Notes under the pieces: generated by a model | What the model saw: only the letters and a program-made list of their open reading frames with translations | Database searches by the model: none | What the model was told of the DNA's origin: nothing | NCBI GenBank assembly: GCA_019828595.1 | Contig: JAHQRK010000017.1 | Location: 806,001 to 870,000, forward strand | Direction of reading: 5' to 3' | From: Aphanomyces cochlioides | Lineage: Eukaryota; Oomycota; Saprolegniomycetes; Saprolegniales; Verrucalvaceae | Length of the DNA: 64,000 nt | Shown: piece after piece, positions 45,901-56,416 of the stretch | How the letters are laid out: each line of letters begins with the position of its first letter | Position numbering within the stretch: the first letter of the stretch is position 1 | Made by a program: the position numbers and the translations under genes

Positions 45901-46521
45901 TCGGGCAAATCGACTGCTATTGGACTCCTCGAGCGCTGCTACGATCCTCTGGAAGGCACAATCTTTCTTGACGGCGTTGATATCAAGAAGCTCAATCTCC
46001 ACTGGCTGCGTACACATATTTCCCTTGTCAGCCAAGAGCCTGTTCTCTTTGCCGGCTCCATACGAGACAACATTGCGACGGGAAAGCCGGACGCTTCGTT
46101 TGAAGACATTGTTGCAGCCGCTAAAATGGCCAATGCCGACGATTTCATCATGCGCTTTCCAGATGGCTACGACACCTCGGTTGGCGAACGCGGTGCACAG
46201 GTATCTGGTGGACAGAAGCAGCGGATAGCGATCGCCAGAGCCATTTTGCGAGACCCGGCAGTTCTTTTGCTAGATGAAGCAACCAGTGCGCTGGACAACG
46301 AGAGCGAACGCATTGTCCAGGCCAGCTTAGATGTACTTTTGACTCTCAAGAAACGCACGACGATCATTGTCGCACATCGGCTCTCGACGATTCGGAATGC
46401 CGATATGATTGCAGTTTGCGATGATGGCCGCATCGTGGAGCAAGGCACCCACGACGAGCTCATGCAGCTTGCCCAAGGCGCATACAAGTCACTCGTGTCA
46501 AGGCAGATGACCCAGCCTTAA
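42972..46521 (+). pseudogene. ABCB (MDR/P-glycoprotein-type) transporter pseudogene
   Basis: A full-length half-repeat layout is recognisable: N-terminus MSNEVTKEVALELYAEYH, TMD1 (partly missing), NBD1 with [22 protein letters not shown] and [10 protein letters not shown], a linker, TMD2, then an intact NBD2 ([32 protein letters not shown]) ending MTQP at 46521. Lesions: most of TM1-TM3 deleted with a 165-bp segment inverted (43189-43351); an in-frame TAA at 43816-43818 within a GQAGP...AIVTARAAAYE context; deletion/frameshift with stop near 44140; a one-base loss in the A-run at 45053-45056; stops/frameshifts near 45640 and 45690-45770. Several independent lesions make a sequencing artefact unlikely. 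As written it cannot give a transporter. Confidence 0.9.
43189..43351 (-). other. micro-inverted exon segment of the ABC transporter
   Basis: Read on the minus strand this segment encodes the conserved ABCB words AILTKEIGWFDVNDPGTL and TKVAETSMMIQDGLGRKV, ending GISIGVG. The plus strand resumes at 43352 with GWKLGLIVLAFTPVIALG, the sequence expected to follow it. So this piece alone is flipped. Confidence 0.88.
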
Positions 46522-46550
46522 ATTTAAAATATACTAAAGCGTCGATACAC

Positions 46551-47105
46551 TCAGCGTTGTTGCTGTTGGTCATTGTCTTCACCATGGTGTAGCCCGAATG
46601 TCTTGGAACTTGGGCGATTGTCGATTGGTAAATAGGGTGACACAGCCTCGAGGAAGGCAATCATGTCCTTGAGATCGAAGCGCCAACCGAGTGCAACCGC
46701 CTTGCTTTTGCGATATGCAAACTGAATTTGGTAGTGACTGCCATCTTTGGTGTATACCGTGTCAATATCAACTCGGCCCATGTCGGCGAAGGCATACCCG
46801 GTTGAGAACGACACGCAGAGACACTGCCACTTGTACGTCCAAGTTGTTTTCGAGATGGTGTGCGTCTCAATATAAAATAAAGGCTTGAGGAAATGAGACC
46901 AAACCATCGGCAGCACGGTGGACATTCCACCCACAATCATTTGGATCTTGACCCCTGAGTCCTCATACCAGGACGCAAGGAAGCTCCAAATCACCGCAGC
47001 GCCCACAATCATGATGGACATCATGACATAGTATGTTCGCAGTCTCATGACTGCGTCAGGGTGAAGATTTGGGTGGTGCTTGTCCGGAAGTTGTCCTGTT
47101 GTCAT
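46551..47105 (-). CDS. two-span membrane protein, unknown
   Basis: Single exon, 184 residues from ATG 47105 (MTTGQLPDKHHPNLHPDAV). Two hydrophobic spans (MMSIMIVGAAVIWSFLASWY and MIVGGMSTVLPMVWSHFL) precede a C-terminal globular part (FADMGRVDIDTVYTKDGSHY, IQFAYRKSKAVALGWRFDL) and a Q-rich tail. The layout (two helices then a beta-rich domain) resembles small PH-like membrane proteins, but no family is certain. It lies 30 bases beyond the ABC pseudogene, convergent. A ~45-base fragment similar to its 5' coding end is found at 51187-51232. Confidence 0.65.
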   Translation of the reverse strand: MTTGQLPDKHHPNLHPDAVMRLRTYYVMMSIMIVGAAVIWSFLASWYEDSGVKIQMIVGGMSTVLPMVWSHFLKPLFYIETHTISKTTWTYKWQCLCVSFSTGYAFADMGRVDIDTVYTKDGSHYQIQFAYRKSKAVALGWRFDLKDMIAFLEAVSPYLPIDNRPSSKTFGLHHGEDNDQQQQR

Positions 47106-48309
47106 CTAGTCTGTCCCACTCGCTTAATTAAATTCAAAATTTACTTTATCAAGTGTTGTCAAGATTAAATAGTTAACTCAATCGAAAAAGGTTTACTATT
47201 CTATTTAATTTACTTTATCGAAGTAATAGTCGGACTAAATAACTATTGAACTAATTTTTAAAATAGCTATGTTTTTTAGCAGGAGTCAGCACAGCCATCT
47301 GATCTCATTTGGTTTTTGGTGCACCCGCAAGCTGCTGGTGCGTCCGGCCGGTGGAAACTCGTGATTTTCCACACGCGACTAGTAGACTAACGTTATTAGA
47401 GCTGTTCTCGTTAAATTCACTGTTTGTGATTGCACTGGAGGTTGTGATAGGTTGCTAAAAGCAATAATCTAACACCAGTGTCTTTACATTCCTTGAAGGG
47501 TGATAATCGAGCTTACAGAGCTGTCGTACAGAAGTCGAGTTTGTGAGGTTTATTCTACTATACGCTGTGCTGCTTTGCTACTTGTGCCCTTTGGTTTTTT
47601 GTGTGCCTGCGCCTGAGGATCTCTTTGGTGTCGACATCGCCGATTCTTGAAAATATTAATTTTAATAGTTCAGTTGTGGAAACAAAATATATTTTATCAT
47701 GGGTAAGAACAAATATACATTTTAGCAGGATATAAATATCTACTTTTAGACCCGTATTCAGAAAAAGACATGAAGCCAATCAAACAATCCGATAAAACAA
47801 AAAATGACTTGAAGCCAATCAAAGAGATTAAAAGGACATAGAGCCAATCAAAGAATCCAACAAAATAAAAAAAGACTTTGAGGAAACAACAGAATCCCAT
47901 AAAAAAGACAAAAAATCGACCAATGACCTAAACCTTCTAAACCCTTCAATCAAATAAGGTTTTGGAGTTCAAGACATATGGTGCACGTCAGCTATAAACG
48001 ACAGGAATTCGTGTCCACTTCGAAACTCATCTGGTCGAGCAAAATGCACTTTTGTCGTTATTTAACCCGTTAATTCGATAAAGATTGATGAGAGGAAGAG
48101 AATGTGCCGCCTAGATTTACAATTGTCTAAGAAATGAAGGAGTAGATGCGTTTGGCGTGGACCCTTCAAACTCAACTAATATATGGAGTTGATGAAATTT
48201 TGGCCTTAGGGGTGGGTATCTTTATACTTATAATTTGTATGTAGCTTATCCGGATGTGACATATTCCATATCCGAACATCACTAAGGACAGCCATCCATC
48301 CAGTCCAGG
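47106..48309. other. AT-rich spacer with AGCCAATCAAA repeats
   Basis: No gene supported. AGCCAATCAAA occurs three times at about 47774, 47813 and 47842 within similar surroundings (a degenerate tandem of 31-39 bases). A CCGGAT pair lies at about 48248-48275 just before the transposase start. Confidence 0.5.
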
Positions 48310-50292
48310 ATGCCAAAGAAATCTCGACGGTCTCGTCTTGCAACTGGCGCAACTCGTCTCTCGAATGGTCATTTTGTGACGAACCAGTGTATTCAAGATG
48401 AGAGAACAGGTGAGGACGAATGCGATGAGGTAGAGTTGGTCTTCTTCTCGAAAGACGAGGAAAACACCACAATCAATGCCTCTACAAACCCATTGCAACC
48501 TTCTTTTTGCCTCAAACACCGCGATGAGTTGATAAATGGCAAGCGGCGCATCGTGTACCAAGGGAACAGTGATCGTACCGTGCGACACAAAAAGGAAATA
48601 ATACGAAAAACATTGGCCCGATGTCCCATGGAGACACTAGACTCTTGGCTTGGCCGCAAACGAACAGAATCGATACCAATAGTAAAGTCGACATTTGAGA
48701 ACGCGACTGAGTGCGTCCAGAACCTCCGCGAAACCGTGAAGTTAAAGAAAAAGCGCATGACTACCATGTCCTACACACAATACACAATCTTGCTCAAATT
48801 TTTTGAGATGCGTGAACTGAAGTCCACCCGTGAAGAAGCTGCAAATGCTGCAGTGTGCATGGTGAAGACGTTTGACGATTCGATACGTATATATGGCCGG
48901 ACAGTTCAATGCTGGGCAAAATACTTTATGCAATATGACACACCATCGACGTCAAGACGCGGCTTACATCAAAAGACGGCATCACTGATTCGTGACGAAG
49001 ATGTCTTGTCCAAGTGCTTGCAGTGGCTGCGATTAACACTCCCGAGCCAGCGGACTCCCTTCAGATTTCAGCAACATCTTCAAGAGCATGTGTTACCTTC
49101 AACGACCGGAGCAATCCGAGCGAATGTTAGTTTACGTACCGCTGAACGGTGGATGAACAAGGCTGGTTACTTTTACGGCTTGGCCAAAAAAGACGTTTAC
49201 ATTGACGGCCATGAGCGGGCTGATGTTGTAAAGCAGCGTGAAGAATTCTGTCGAACATGGATTATGACGAGCCAACGAATGTCCTTTTACGCCGGCGAGA
49301 ATATGGAAGAACATTTGGCTCCAGAGGACACAAGCAAACCTGAAGTTGTCTGGATTACCCAGGATGAATCGATTTTCTATGCGAATGACGATGGAGGCAA
49401 AGCGTGGTTGGGTCAATCGTGTCCTGATCTTGGCAAAAAGGGAAGAGGAATATCAATTATGGTGTCCGACTTTCTTTGCCCATGCCATGGGAGATTGAAC
49501 GATGGCAAAGACTTTGTCACTGCTATTCTCCATGTTGGAAAGACTCACGAAGGATATTGGACAAGCGAGCATGTCATACACCAACTGAAGTCCAAGGTTC
49601 TCCCTGCGTTTACTCGGCTTCACCCTGGAAAGGTGGCCGTGTTTACGTTTGATCAATCCACTAATCATGCTGCGTTTGCACCAGATGCCTTGCGTGCTTC
49701 CAATATGAACTTGCACTCTGGTGGAAAACAAGGGTTGTTACGAGACGGGTGGTGGGGTGACGATCGTGTGGTTCAAAACATGGTTCTGCCGAATGGTCAA
49801 GCAAAAGGTCTTAGGGCTGTTTTGACCGAAAGGGGCATTGATAGTTCGAGACTGCACCTTCAGTGTAAATCATCGATTGACATCAAGAGTACCCAAGGCG
49901 TACTGAATTGTTGTGCCCGCCACTGTATGGCCTCTCATGATGACATTCGCCAGCAACTTTCAGTTCTTGAAGATACTATTTCTCAGGAAGGACACATTTG
50001 TCTCTTCTTTCCAAAATATCATTGGGAGCTAAACCCTATTGAGCCGTTCTGGGGGGCTGCAAAGCGCTTTACTCGTGTCAATTGTGATTCGTGGCTTGGT
50101 CTTGTCGAGACAGTTCCAGAAAGTTTGAATCATGTCGCATTGTCATCGATCAGAAAATATTTTCGACGCTGTGGCCACTTCATCGAAGCCTACAACTATG
50201 GATGCGACTACAAGTTGTCCCAATATGCTCACAAGAAGTACAAAAGCCATCGCCGAATTCCTGTGGGAATATTGAATGATGTTGATAAATGA
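48310..50292 (+). CDS. DDE-superfamily transposase (Tc1/mariner-like type common in fungi and oomycetes)
   Basis: Intact single-exon 660-residue protein from ATG 48310 (MPKKSRRSRLATGATRL). The catalytic acids are readable: ITQDESIFYAND (D), VFTFDQSTNHAAFAPDAL (D) and KYHWELNPIEPFWGAAKRF (E). Between them lie KKGRGISIMVSDFLCP and GGKQGLLRDGWWGD, words typical of this eukaryotic DDE family. The N-terminus holds helix-rich DNA-binding-like sequence and an FCLKHRDE cluster. No clear terminal inverted repeats were found within about 200 bases on either side, so element ends are undefined. The unbroken frame suggests recent activity or domestication. Confidence 0.85.
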   Translation: MPKKSRRSRLATGATRLSNGHFVTNQCIQDERTGEDECDEVELVFFSKDEENTTINASTNPLQPSFCLKHRDELINGKRRIVYQGNSDRTVRHKKEIIRKTLARCPMETLDSWLGRKRTESIPIVKSTFENATECVQNLRETVKLKKKRMTTMSYTQYTILLKFFEMRELKSTREEAANAAVCMVKTFDDSIRIYGRTVQCWAKYFMQYDTPSTSRRGLHQKTASLIRDEDVLSKCLQWLRLTLPSQRTPFRFQQHLQEHVLPSTTGAIRANVSLRTAERWMNKAGYFYGLAKKDVYIDGHERADVVKQREEFCRTWIMTSQRMSFYAGENMEEHLAPEDTSKPEVVWITQDESIFYANDDGGKAWLGQSCPDLGKKGRGISIMVSDFLCPCHGRLNDGKDFVTAILHVGKTHEGYWTSEHVIHQLKSKVLPAFTRLHPGKVAVFTFDQSTNHAAFAPDALRASNMNLHSGGKQGLLRDGWWGDDRVVQNMVLPNGQAKGLRAVLTERGIDSSRLHLQCKSSIDIKSTQGVLNCCARHCMASHDDIRQQLSVLEDTISQEGHICLFFPKYHWELNPIEPFWGAAKRFTRVNCDSWLGLVETVPESLNHVALSSIRKYFRRCGHFIEAYNYGCDYKLSQYAHKKYKSHRRIPVGILNDVDK

Positions 50293-51919
50293 TATAAGTT
50301 AGAAAATTATGTCCGAATCGGGATTTGAAGTTGGGGCCAATTGCAATGAGCGGTAGGTTTCGATTTTCAGTGTCCATGCCCAAAGGGGAAACCTGGCGGA
50401 CCATCAGTAGAGGGGTAGCCATCTACTGCATGGTCTCATCTTCAAATAAATAAGTAGATTTTTATACTTTAATCATCCTGAAGAAGTCTTTAATATTATT
50501 TTTCACCTCAACGTGAATAAATTAGTATATCGACTACCTTGGGCCAGATTTTGCCGTTTGTCGTTTATAGTTGACGTGCACCATATCACTCACGAGTCTC
50601 AAGGAGGGAAAGCGGGATTTGAATGTGATTTGCATTCAACTTCATGTCAACCAATGTCGTCTGTTTACAGGTTATATATTGTGCTTTCTACTCAAAATTT
50701 CCTCCGGCGATTGGTTGAATCAATCGCCGGTAAATCGCCGGACCTTCGAAATATAATACAAATATCAATTTTAGAAGGTTATTTTGACATTCTTGATCGG
50801 GATGGTACACGAAATCGACGAAGCTTCGTCGCTGCGCTGGCGAGGCCAGAGGCCTCTCCACTTGTTGTGCGCTCAACGTGAGAAGAGCTGAATGACGTGG
50901 AGTTCTCTTCGAGGTGGGGTCGCTGTGGAAGGTTGTTCAGAGTCATAGAGATGACTTGAGATTTGCAGCTTTTCTCTCACAAACTTAGGTCAGTTTTCAG
51001 CCAATCAATTGATAGTAAAATTATTTTTAGCCAATCATATTGTCCGGACGATTTCCAGGCGATATTTCCAATCGCCTGGAAATCGTAATTTGGACGGAAA
51101 TCACAATATCATAGTAACATATAAAATCGCTCTGTATTTGTTAGTCCTCAGGAGACTGCGCCAAAGCGTAGGCGGTCTTCAATTGTTCGCAGTCTCCACT
51201 GCGTTAGGGTGAAGATTTTGGATGGGTTTCAGTATGTCTCTTGTAATCTCGTTCATATGCGGCATATCTTGTGACAAAATAGATAAAAATGCCAATCTAT
51301 TTATTTTATCTTTCTCTGTTACACATACTTCGTTTACAAAGATTGCTTCTGTTTATTAAAATGAAAGAAATTACGACAATAAAACTGTCGAAATATTTTG
51401 AATTTTTGAGAGAACTAATATGAATTAGTCGTTTAATTTGAAAAACCACAAATTATTTTGAAATTTCTTGTCTGTCTCGATTTGACTTGATCTTTCTATA
51501 TAAAAAATACGACTAATTTTAATTCGTAATTTCTTTGTAGCATATTTTGTGTGAGTCAGAAGCGTGAATTTTATAATATTCTTTTATAAAAATATTGCGA
51601 TATTTTGACAAATTAGTTCGACACATTTGAAATAGTCGTTTGTGATGTTCATTTTCTTCTCCTCAGCACATATAATATATAAATGAGGAGCACAATTTTT
51701 ATTCAAAGCTAACAGGACTAATTTGATGTTGTCAGCTAACTGGACCAAATTGAAAACAAGAAATTTCGTCCGTTTTCATTGATTTTCGATTGTAATTCAT
51801 CAATTTACACAGATTTGTGTTTTCCTCTTCATTCCACTGAAATATATTCCGTTTTTGCCGACAACACTATGGTGCATTCCGAAAAGCAGGAATCCAAGTA
51901 CTTGCATCGAATTAGATAT
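50293..51919. other. AT-rich spacer with several hairpins
   Basis: No gene supported. It contains a 16-base perfect palindrome CGACGAAGCTTCGTCG (50816-50831), a 15-bp perfect hairpin (arms 51049-51063 and 51071-51085, CGATTTCCAGGCGAT), CCAAT words (about 51001, 51030) and one copy of a ~36-base direct repeat (51150-51185; second copy 52986-53019). Confidence 0.5.
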
Positions 51920-52609
51920 TACACCATTTGCCGGTTTAGTTCGCTTAACTTGCGATATATTTCGTGTCACGTGCAATATATTCGTATGACTTGCAATGTA
52001 TTTCGTATGACTTGCATTTAATTTCGTGGCCCGCGACGAAAATCGATTTATATTTCGCATGACTTGCATTATATTTCATACCTCTTGCATTTAATTTCGT
52101 ATTTTTAGCTTATATTTCGTATCACGTGCATTTAAATTCGTATAAATGCAAAATATATTCAATCTCCTATTGAGATATGAAGTTTCACATGTGTTGCAGT
52201 GTTGGCTTAAACTATGAATTTGCGACGGGCAGCCGCATATGAACTCTGCTGAGCTTGCTTGATGCTCGCATTGACTTATATGGCGATTGAAGTGTCCCAT
52301 CAATTTCTTATGAGTTCGATAACAATTTTTTGTTAGTTTTTCTATGGACTTTTTCTCTTCTCTGCGAAATTTAATGCACGTGATACGAAATATAAGCTAA
52401 AAATACGAAATTAAATGCAAGAGGTATGAAATATAATGCAAGTCATTCGAAATATAAATCGATTTTCGTCGCGGGCCACGAAATTAAATGCAAGTCATAC
52501 GAAATATATTGCAAGTCATACGAAATATATTGCAAGTCATACGAAATATATTGCACGTGATACGAAATATATCGCAAGTTAAACGAACTAAACCGGCAAA
52601 TGGTGTAGT
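51920..52609. repeat. large inverted repeat with internal 20-bp tandem units
   Basis: The left arm (about 51920-52140) and right arm (about 52363-52609) are near-identical reverse complements, separated by a ~220-base unrelated loop. Shared landmarks are ACACCATTTGCCGGTTTAG at the outer ends and CGTGGCCCGCGACGAAAATC in the middle. Inside each arm, units like ATATTTCGTATGACTTGCA repeat; the right arm has one more unit than the left. No coding sense. Confidence 0.9.
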
Positions 52610-53534
52610 AGTGCGCTCGGAATTGTTCTGATGGTATTTATTTGGCTCGATTTCTTGCTGGATGTATTTTTACAGTTAATTCTCCCCGATTGACCAATTA
52701 ATTTTAGATAATAATTATCATTGGATAATTATTTACTTTAAATTATCCATATAAATTTTCGTCACTTCTCTGAAGCATACTCATCTCACAACTCGCAAAT
52801 ACAGGAGCTTGTTGATGGTATTGTGAAGGTCAATATGCCAAGAATCTTGAAGGAATTTGGTGCAGTTCGATAAAATGAGTAAAATCATGTGAAAGCCCCC
52901 ATGGTTTATGTTTTCCTGAAATTGACGATTAAGTTATTCATGCAGTTATTCATATTTGAAGTTATTAATGATTCTTATGCCGCAAGGAGACTGCGCTTAA
53001 AGCGTAAGCGGTCTACAATATAAATGACCACACTGAAAACGCTGGAATGACCACTTGCGCGCCATTGCCGTCTTCTGTCGGCGTTACGATGAAGCGAGGT
53101 TCGGTCATTGTTGTTTCCATATTCTCTAATAATTACCTTGTATCATTTTATTCTAAGTTTTCAATGTAAATTTAAATCTCGCACCAAACACATTTTCAGT
53201 ACGAATTGTTGCAGCCAACGACTTTCTACTATTGCGTGAATCGGTTCCATTCAGTCAGTATCTATTTAGGTCATTATTGTGTGGAGCCTCCCCCTTTCAT
53301 GGCATAATTCGTAGCATCCAGACCATGACGAAATAGATAGAGAATTTATAGTGAAGAACACTTTAACTGGTGAGGTATGTCGCGAGACACTTGGTATAAT
53401 ATACCAAGTATATATGTTTATCGGTTGCATTTTCAGCAATACATGCGAATAGTCGTCGGTTTCGAAATGGTAGAATTGGGAGAATTGGTAAGAGTGGTTG
53501 GAGTGGTAGAATCCAATCTTTCGGATCTTGAGCG
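52610..53534. other. AT-rich spacer before the Crypton-like gene
   Basis: Holds the second copy of the 36-base direct repeat (52986-53019, GGAGACTGCGC ... GCGGTCTACAAT). A minus-strand frame (53266-53607) is an antisense shadow. Confidence 0.4.
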
Positions 53535-55063
53535 ATGTTGCCAAAACGAAGGCCCAACGATCTGTACAAATTGACGCCTGAACTGAAAGAAGCAACTGAT
53601 AATGCAATAAGAACCTTGCTGGCTGATTTAGACTTGCAACAGTCAGTCGAAGCTAGGCCCCTAACAGGCTCGGCCCCGCTTGAAACAAACTCTATTGCAG
53701 CGTACAAGAAGCATTTACGAGGTTTGTATTTCTTTTGTGCCTTGGTCGGCGACTACGATAGCCTTCTTATCCTCCTCGAATGCCCACCGGAGCCATTCTG
53801 TCCCTCTATGTCCCCATCGTCCATTGTTGACTTTATACGATACAAAAGACAGGAGAAAGGGGCTCCATTCTTTCGTCAAGGCTCCAATCAGCAGTGCTTG
53901 GATGTATTTGGCAATGCAGTGGTTTGTATGGGAGGCTGGAATGACCCACGCAACGTCGATCAATGCCTATCTGCTCTGGGCGCCCTACATTCAGCGAGAA
54001 ATAACCACCTGGGGAACTTTGAGGACTCGTGCAACAACTGCAAGCGTTTGTGGTCGAAGCAGTCTTTCCAAGGCTGCATGGTACATGCTGGGCGTCCTCA
54101 ACTGTGGAGACGTGGGAACCCATGTCTAACATCTGATGTGAGAAATGCTATGAAGACAAGCAGAAAGCAAAGTGCAGGGTACATAGCCAAAGGAGATATG
54201 GCTCTTACTCCAATGGAAGTGCAAGATATTCGCCAGTATTTGCTGTCAACAAATCAACTTTCTGACCTACGATGTTTGTGATGATCCTCATGTCCATCAA
54301 ATTGTTCCTCCGTAGCGACGAAATACTCCAAATCAAGGTGGAGAGTATTGTACCCGACGTTTGTGTCATACGAAACGATCATGTGGTGGAGTCTCTGGCA
54401 TTTGAAATTCAAGGAAAGTCAGATGAAGTGCCTGTTACTCTGACATTATGGGCTGACAATGATTTGCCACATCTGTGTTGTGTCCGTTTTCTACTTGCAT
54501 ATATAGGTTTGAGTGGAATTAGCAATGGTTATCTCTTTCCTGGTGACGCTGGGGGTCACATGTCGTACGAGGCTTATCATCAACAATTCCTTGGTGTTAT
54601 TTCTAAGTTTATTACTCGTGGTGGCCCATTTGGAACTCACACATGCCGGAAGACGGCCTATCTTTTTGCTGTATGGGGCGGTGGGACTGATATGGATGTT
54701 ATGAGCTCAGCAAGACACCGGTGCCCAGCTCAAGCAACAAAATATAAAAGAGATGCAGAGTATTTGCTGTCAATTGCCCGAGCAAACGACACAAACTTCA
54801 AAGCAATCACTTGCACGTGGAAGCCGATTTTTTGTGCTGATGTTCAAATGGGTAGAACACTCAACGACAATGGTAGATCAAATTTCTTGCCGCTCGATCA
54901 ATTGGCTGCTAAGTTCTTGCATGAACACTGTCGTATCAACGACGTTCTAGATGCCGGCTGCAAAAAGACAATCGACGCTGTAACCTCTTTTCGTTTTTTT
55001 TTTGTTCGGCACTTGATCCAATCGTTTCTTGCCTCACAAACCACTTCAAATCGGTTGATTTGA
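53535..55063 (+). pseudogene. Crypton-type tyrosine recombinase, frameshifted
   Basis: Two overlapping frames (53535-54281 and 54272-55063) make one tyrosine-recombinase-like protein of about 500 residues. The N-terminal part (MLPKRRPNDLYKLTPELKEA, SIAAYKKHLRGLYFF, RNAMKTSRKQSAGYIAKGD) looks like Crypton core-binding sequence. The C-terminal catalytic part has IKLFLRSDEILQIKV (Arg), GTHTCRKTAYLFAVWGG (H-x-x-R) and ARHRCPAQATKYKRDAEYLL (candidate Tyr). A one-base shift near 54272-54281 breaks the frame; no splice signals around it suggest an intron. It ends in a perfect hairpin. These proteins move DNA by circular, single-strand-exchange recombination. Confidence 0.75.
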
Positions 55064-55075
55064 AGTGGTTTGTGA
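55034..55075. repeat. perfect 19-bp hairpin over the recombinase stop codon
   Basis: Arms TCACAAACCACTTCAAATC and GATTTGAAGTGGTTTGTGA enclose the loop GGTT. The TGA at 55061-55063 lies inside the second arm. It could be a terminus/recombination site of the Crypton-like element or a transcript 3' hairpin. Confidence 0.85.
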
Positions 55076-56416
55076 ATCAAATCAAATTTCTCCTTGCATG
55101 GGGGTCATTCTCTCACTCCACGTTCAGGACGAAGCTCTGTGACGACAGGGGTCAAGCGTGCAAAACAAAACTCGTGTAGAACTGATTTTATTACATAATG
55201 GCCATTGGTTATATTTATGATCTTTTTATCCAATGCTCTCTCTCCTACAAGTTCTACCAACGGATACAAGGAGTGTACGAGTATACTCATCTATGAAAAT
55301 TGAAAAATGCTTATTCTTGGCAGTGAAGAACTGCCGCTTCGTGGAGATGCTGGTCGACTGTCCCAAGGCAGTCTCGCACTCCGAGAGATGAACAATGCTT
55401 GCAGGTGAAGGCTTGCTGGCTTTAGCAAGTCTTGAAACTACGACCGGTATGAAATCGACACAAAAAAGCTATTTTTGCCTGGCTAGAATCTAAACTTGTC
55501 TAAAATAGCCATCGAAAAGAAGCCTCCAGTGGTGGGGATGCTCTTAGAAAGTTCACCGAATTACGTTTATTTTCACCACCAGAGCTGTGACATGATGATT
55601 TTATTTACGGTATTTCTTTGGTGAGACATTTAGATTATGTGATTGAACCAAAGGCTCTTTCTTTGATAAGGCAATTCACAACAAAGCTTATTTTTAGAGA
55701 CGCATCTACCAAGACCTCAGACACGTCAATGCTTCCTGCCACGTCGGAACGCCAAGAAAACCCCAAAGAGCTCGAATTGGATTTATACGAGACACTAGAA
55801 TTAAGATTAGATTGCATTGTATATCTTGGCTTTGACTACCAGAAAGCTTTTAGAGCGAGTAAAGTGTGCGTGGCTGGCGCTTGGCCACAAACAGTACCAA
55901 GGTGTTTATCACGAAAGGATTGAATTTTTGCCAATGTGACAGCACCACCATGATGTCAAGGTCTTCGTTACCTCCATTAACACCATACTAAAATGCTTGC
56001 TTGGTTGACACCTCCTCGAGACATTCGGATACATTTGTAGAAACAAGATGAAGCAAAACGACTCAACTTTGGATTGTGCAGGCAAATCTATTTATCATGA
56101 TCTGTCATTTGAAGAGGCTACAACACTTTCCATTGACCGGCATAGGTCGTATAGTTATCACGAGCTGTCGACTGTGAATGGATCGAGACCTCATTGTGCA
56201 TGTCCAACAACTGGGCCATCTCGGACAACGCACCCCCAGTGGCTGTGCATTGTATTGTATACAGTGCAACCTGACTAATTCGACACAAGGCACTGGAAGC
56301 AAACCGTAAACAAACTAGCGTAACGATCTTTGTCGTGGGAGTGAAATAAAGTTCCATCGACGGGCTAGCTTCAGTAGTATACATTGTATTATATATATCT
56401 TAGCTTAGGGTACGAT
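55076..56416. other. degraded spacer
   Basis: An open frame at 55618-55923 (ELELDLYETLELRLDCIVYL, GFDYQKAFRASK) is unrecognised. Others at 56048-56384 overlap in opposing frames and look accidental. No gene firmly supported. Confidence 0.35.

Noticed and set aside
51150..53019. LTR retrotransposon from the flanking direct repeats
   Set aside because: Repeats are only about 36 bases, no TG...CA ends, no primer site and no gag-pol frame between them.
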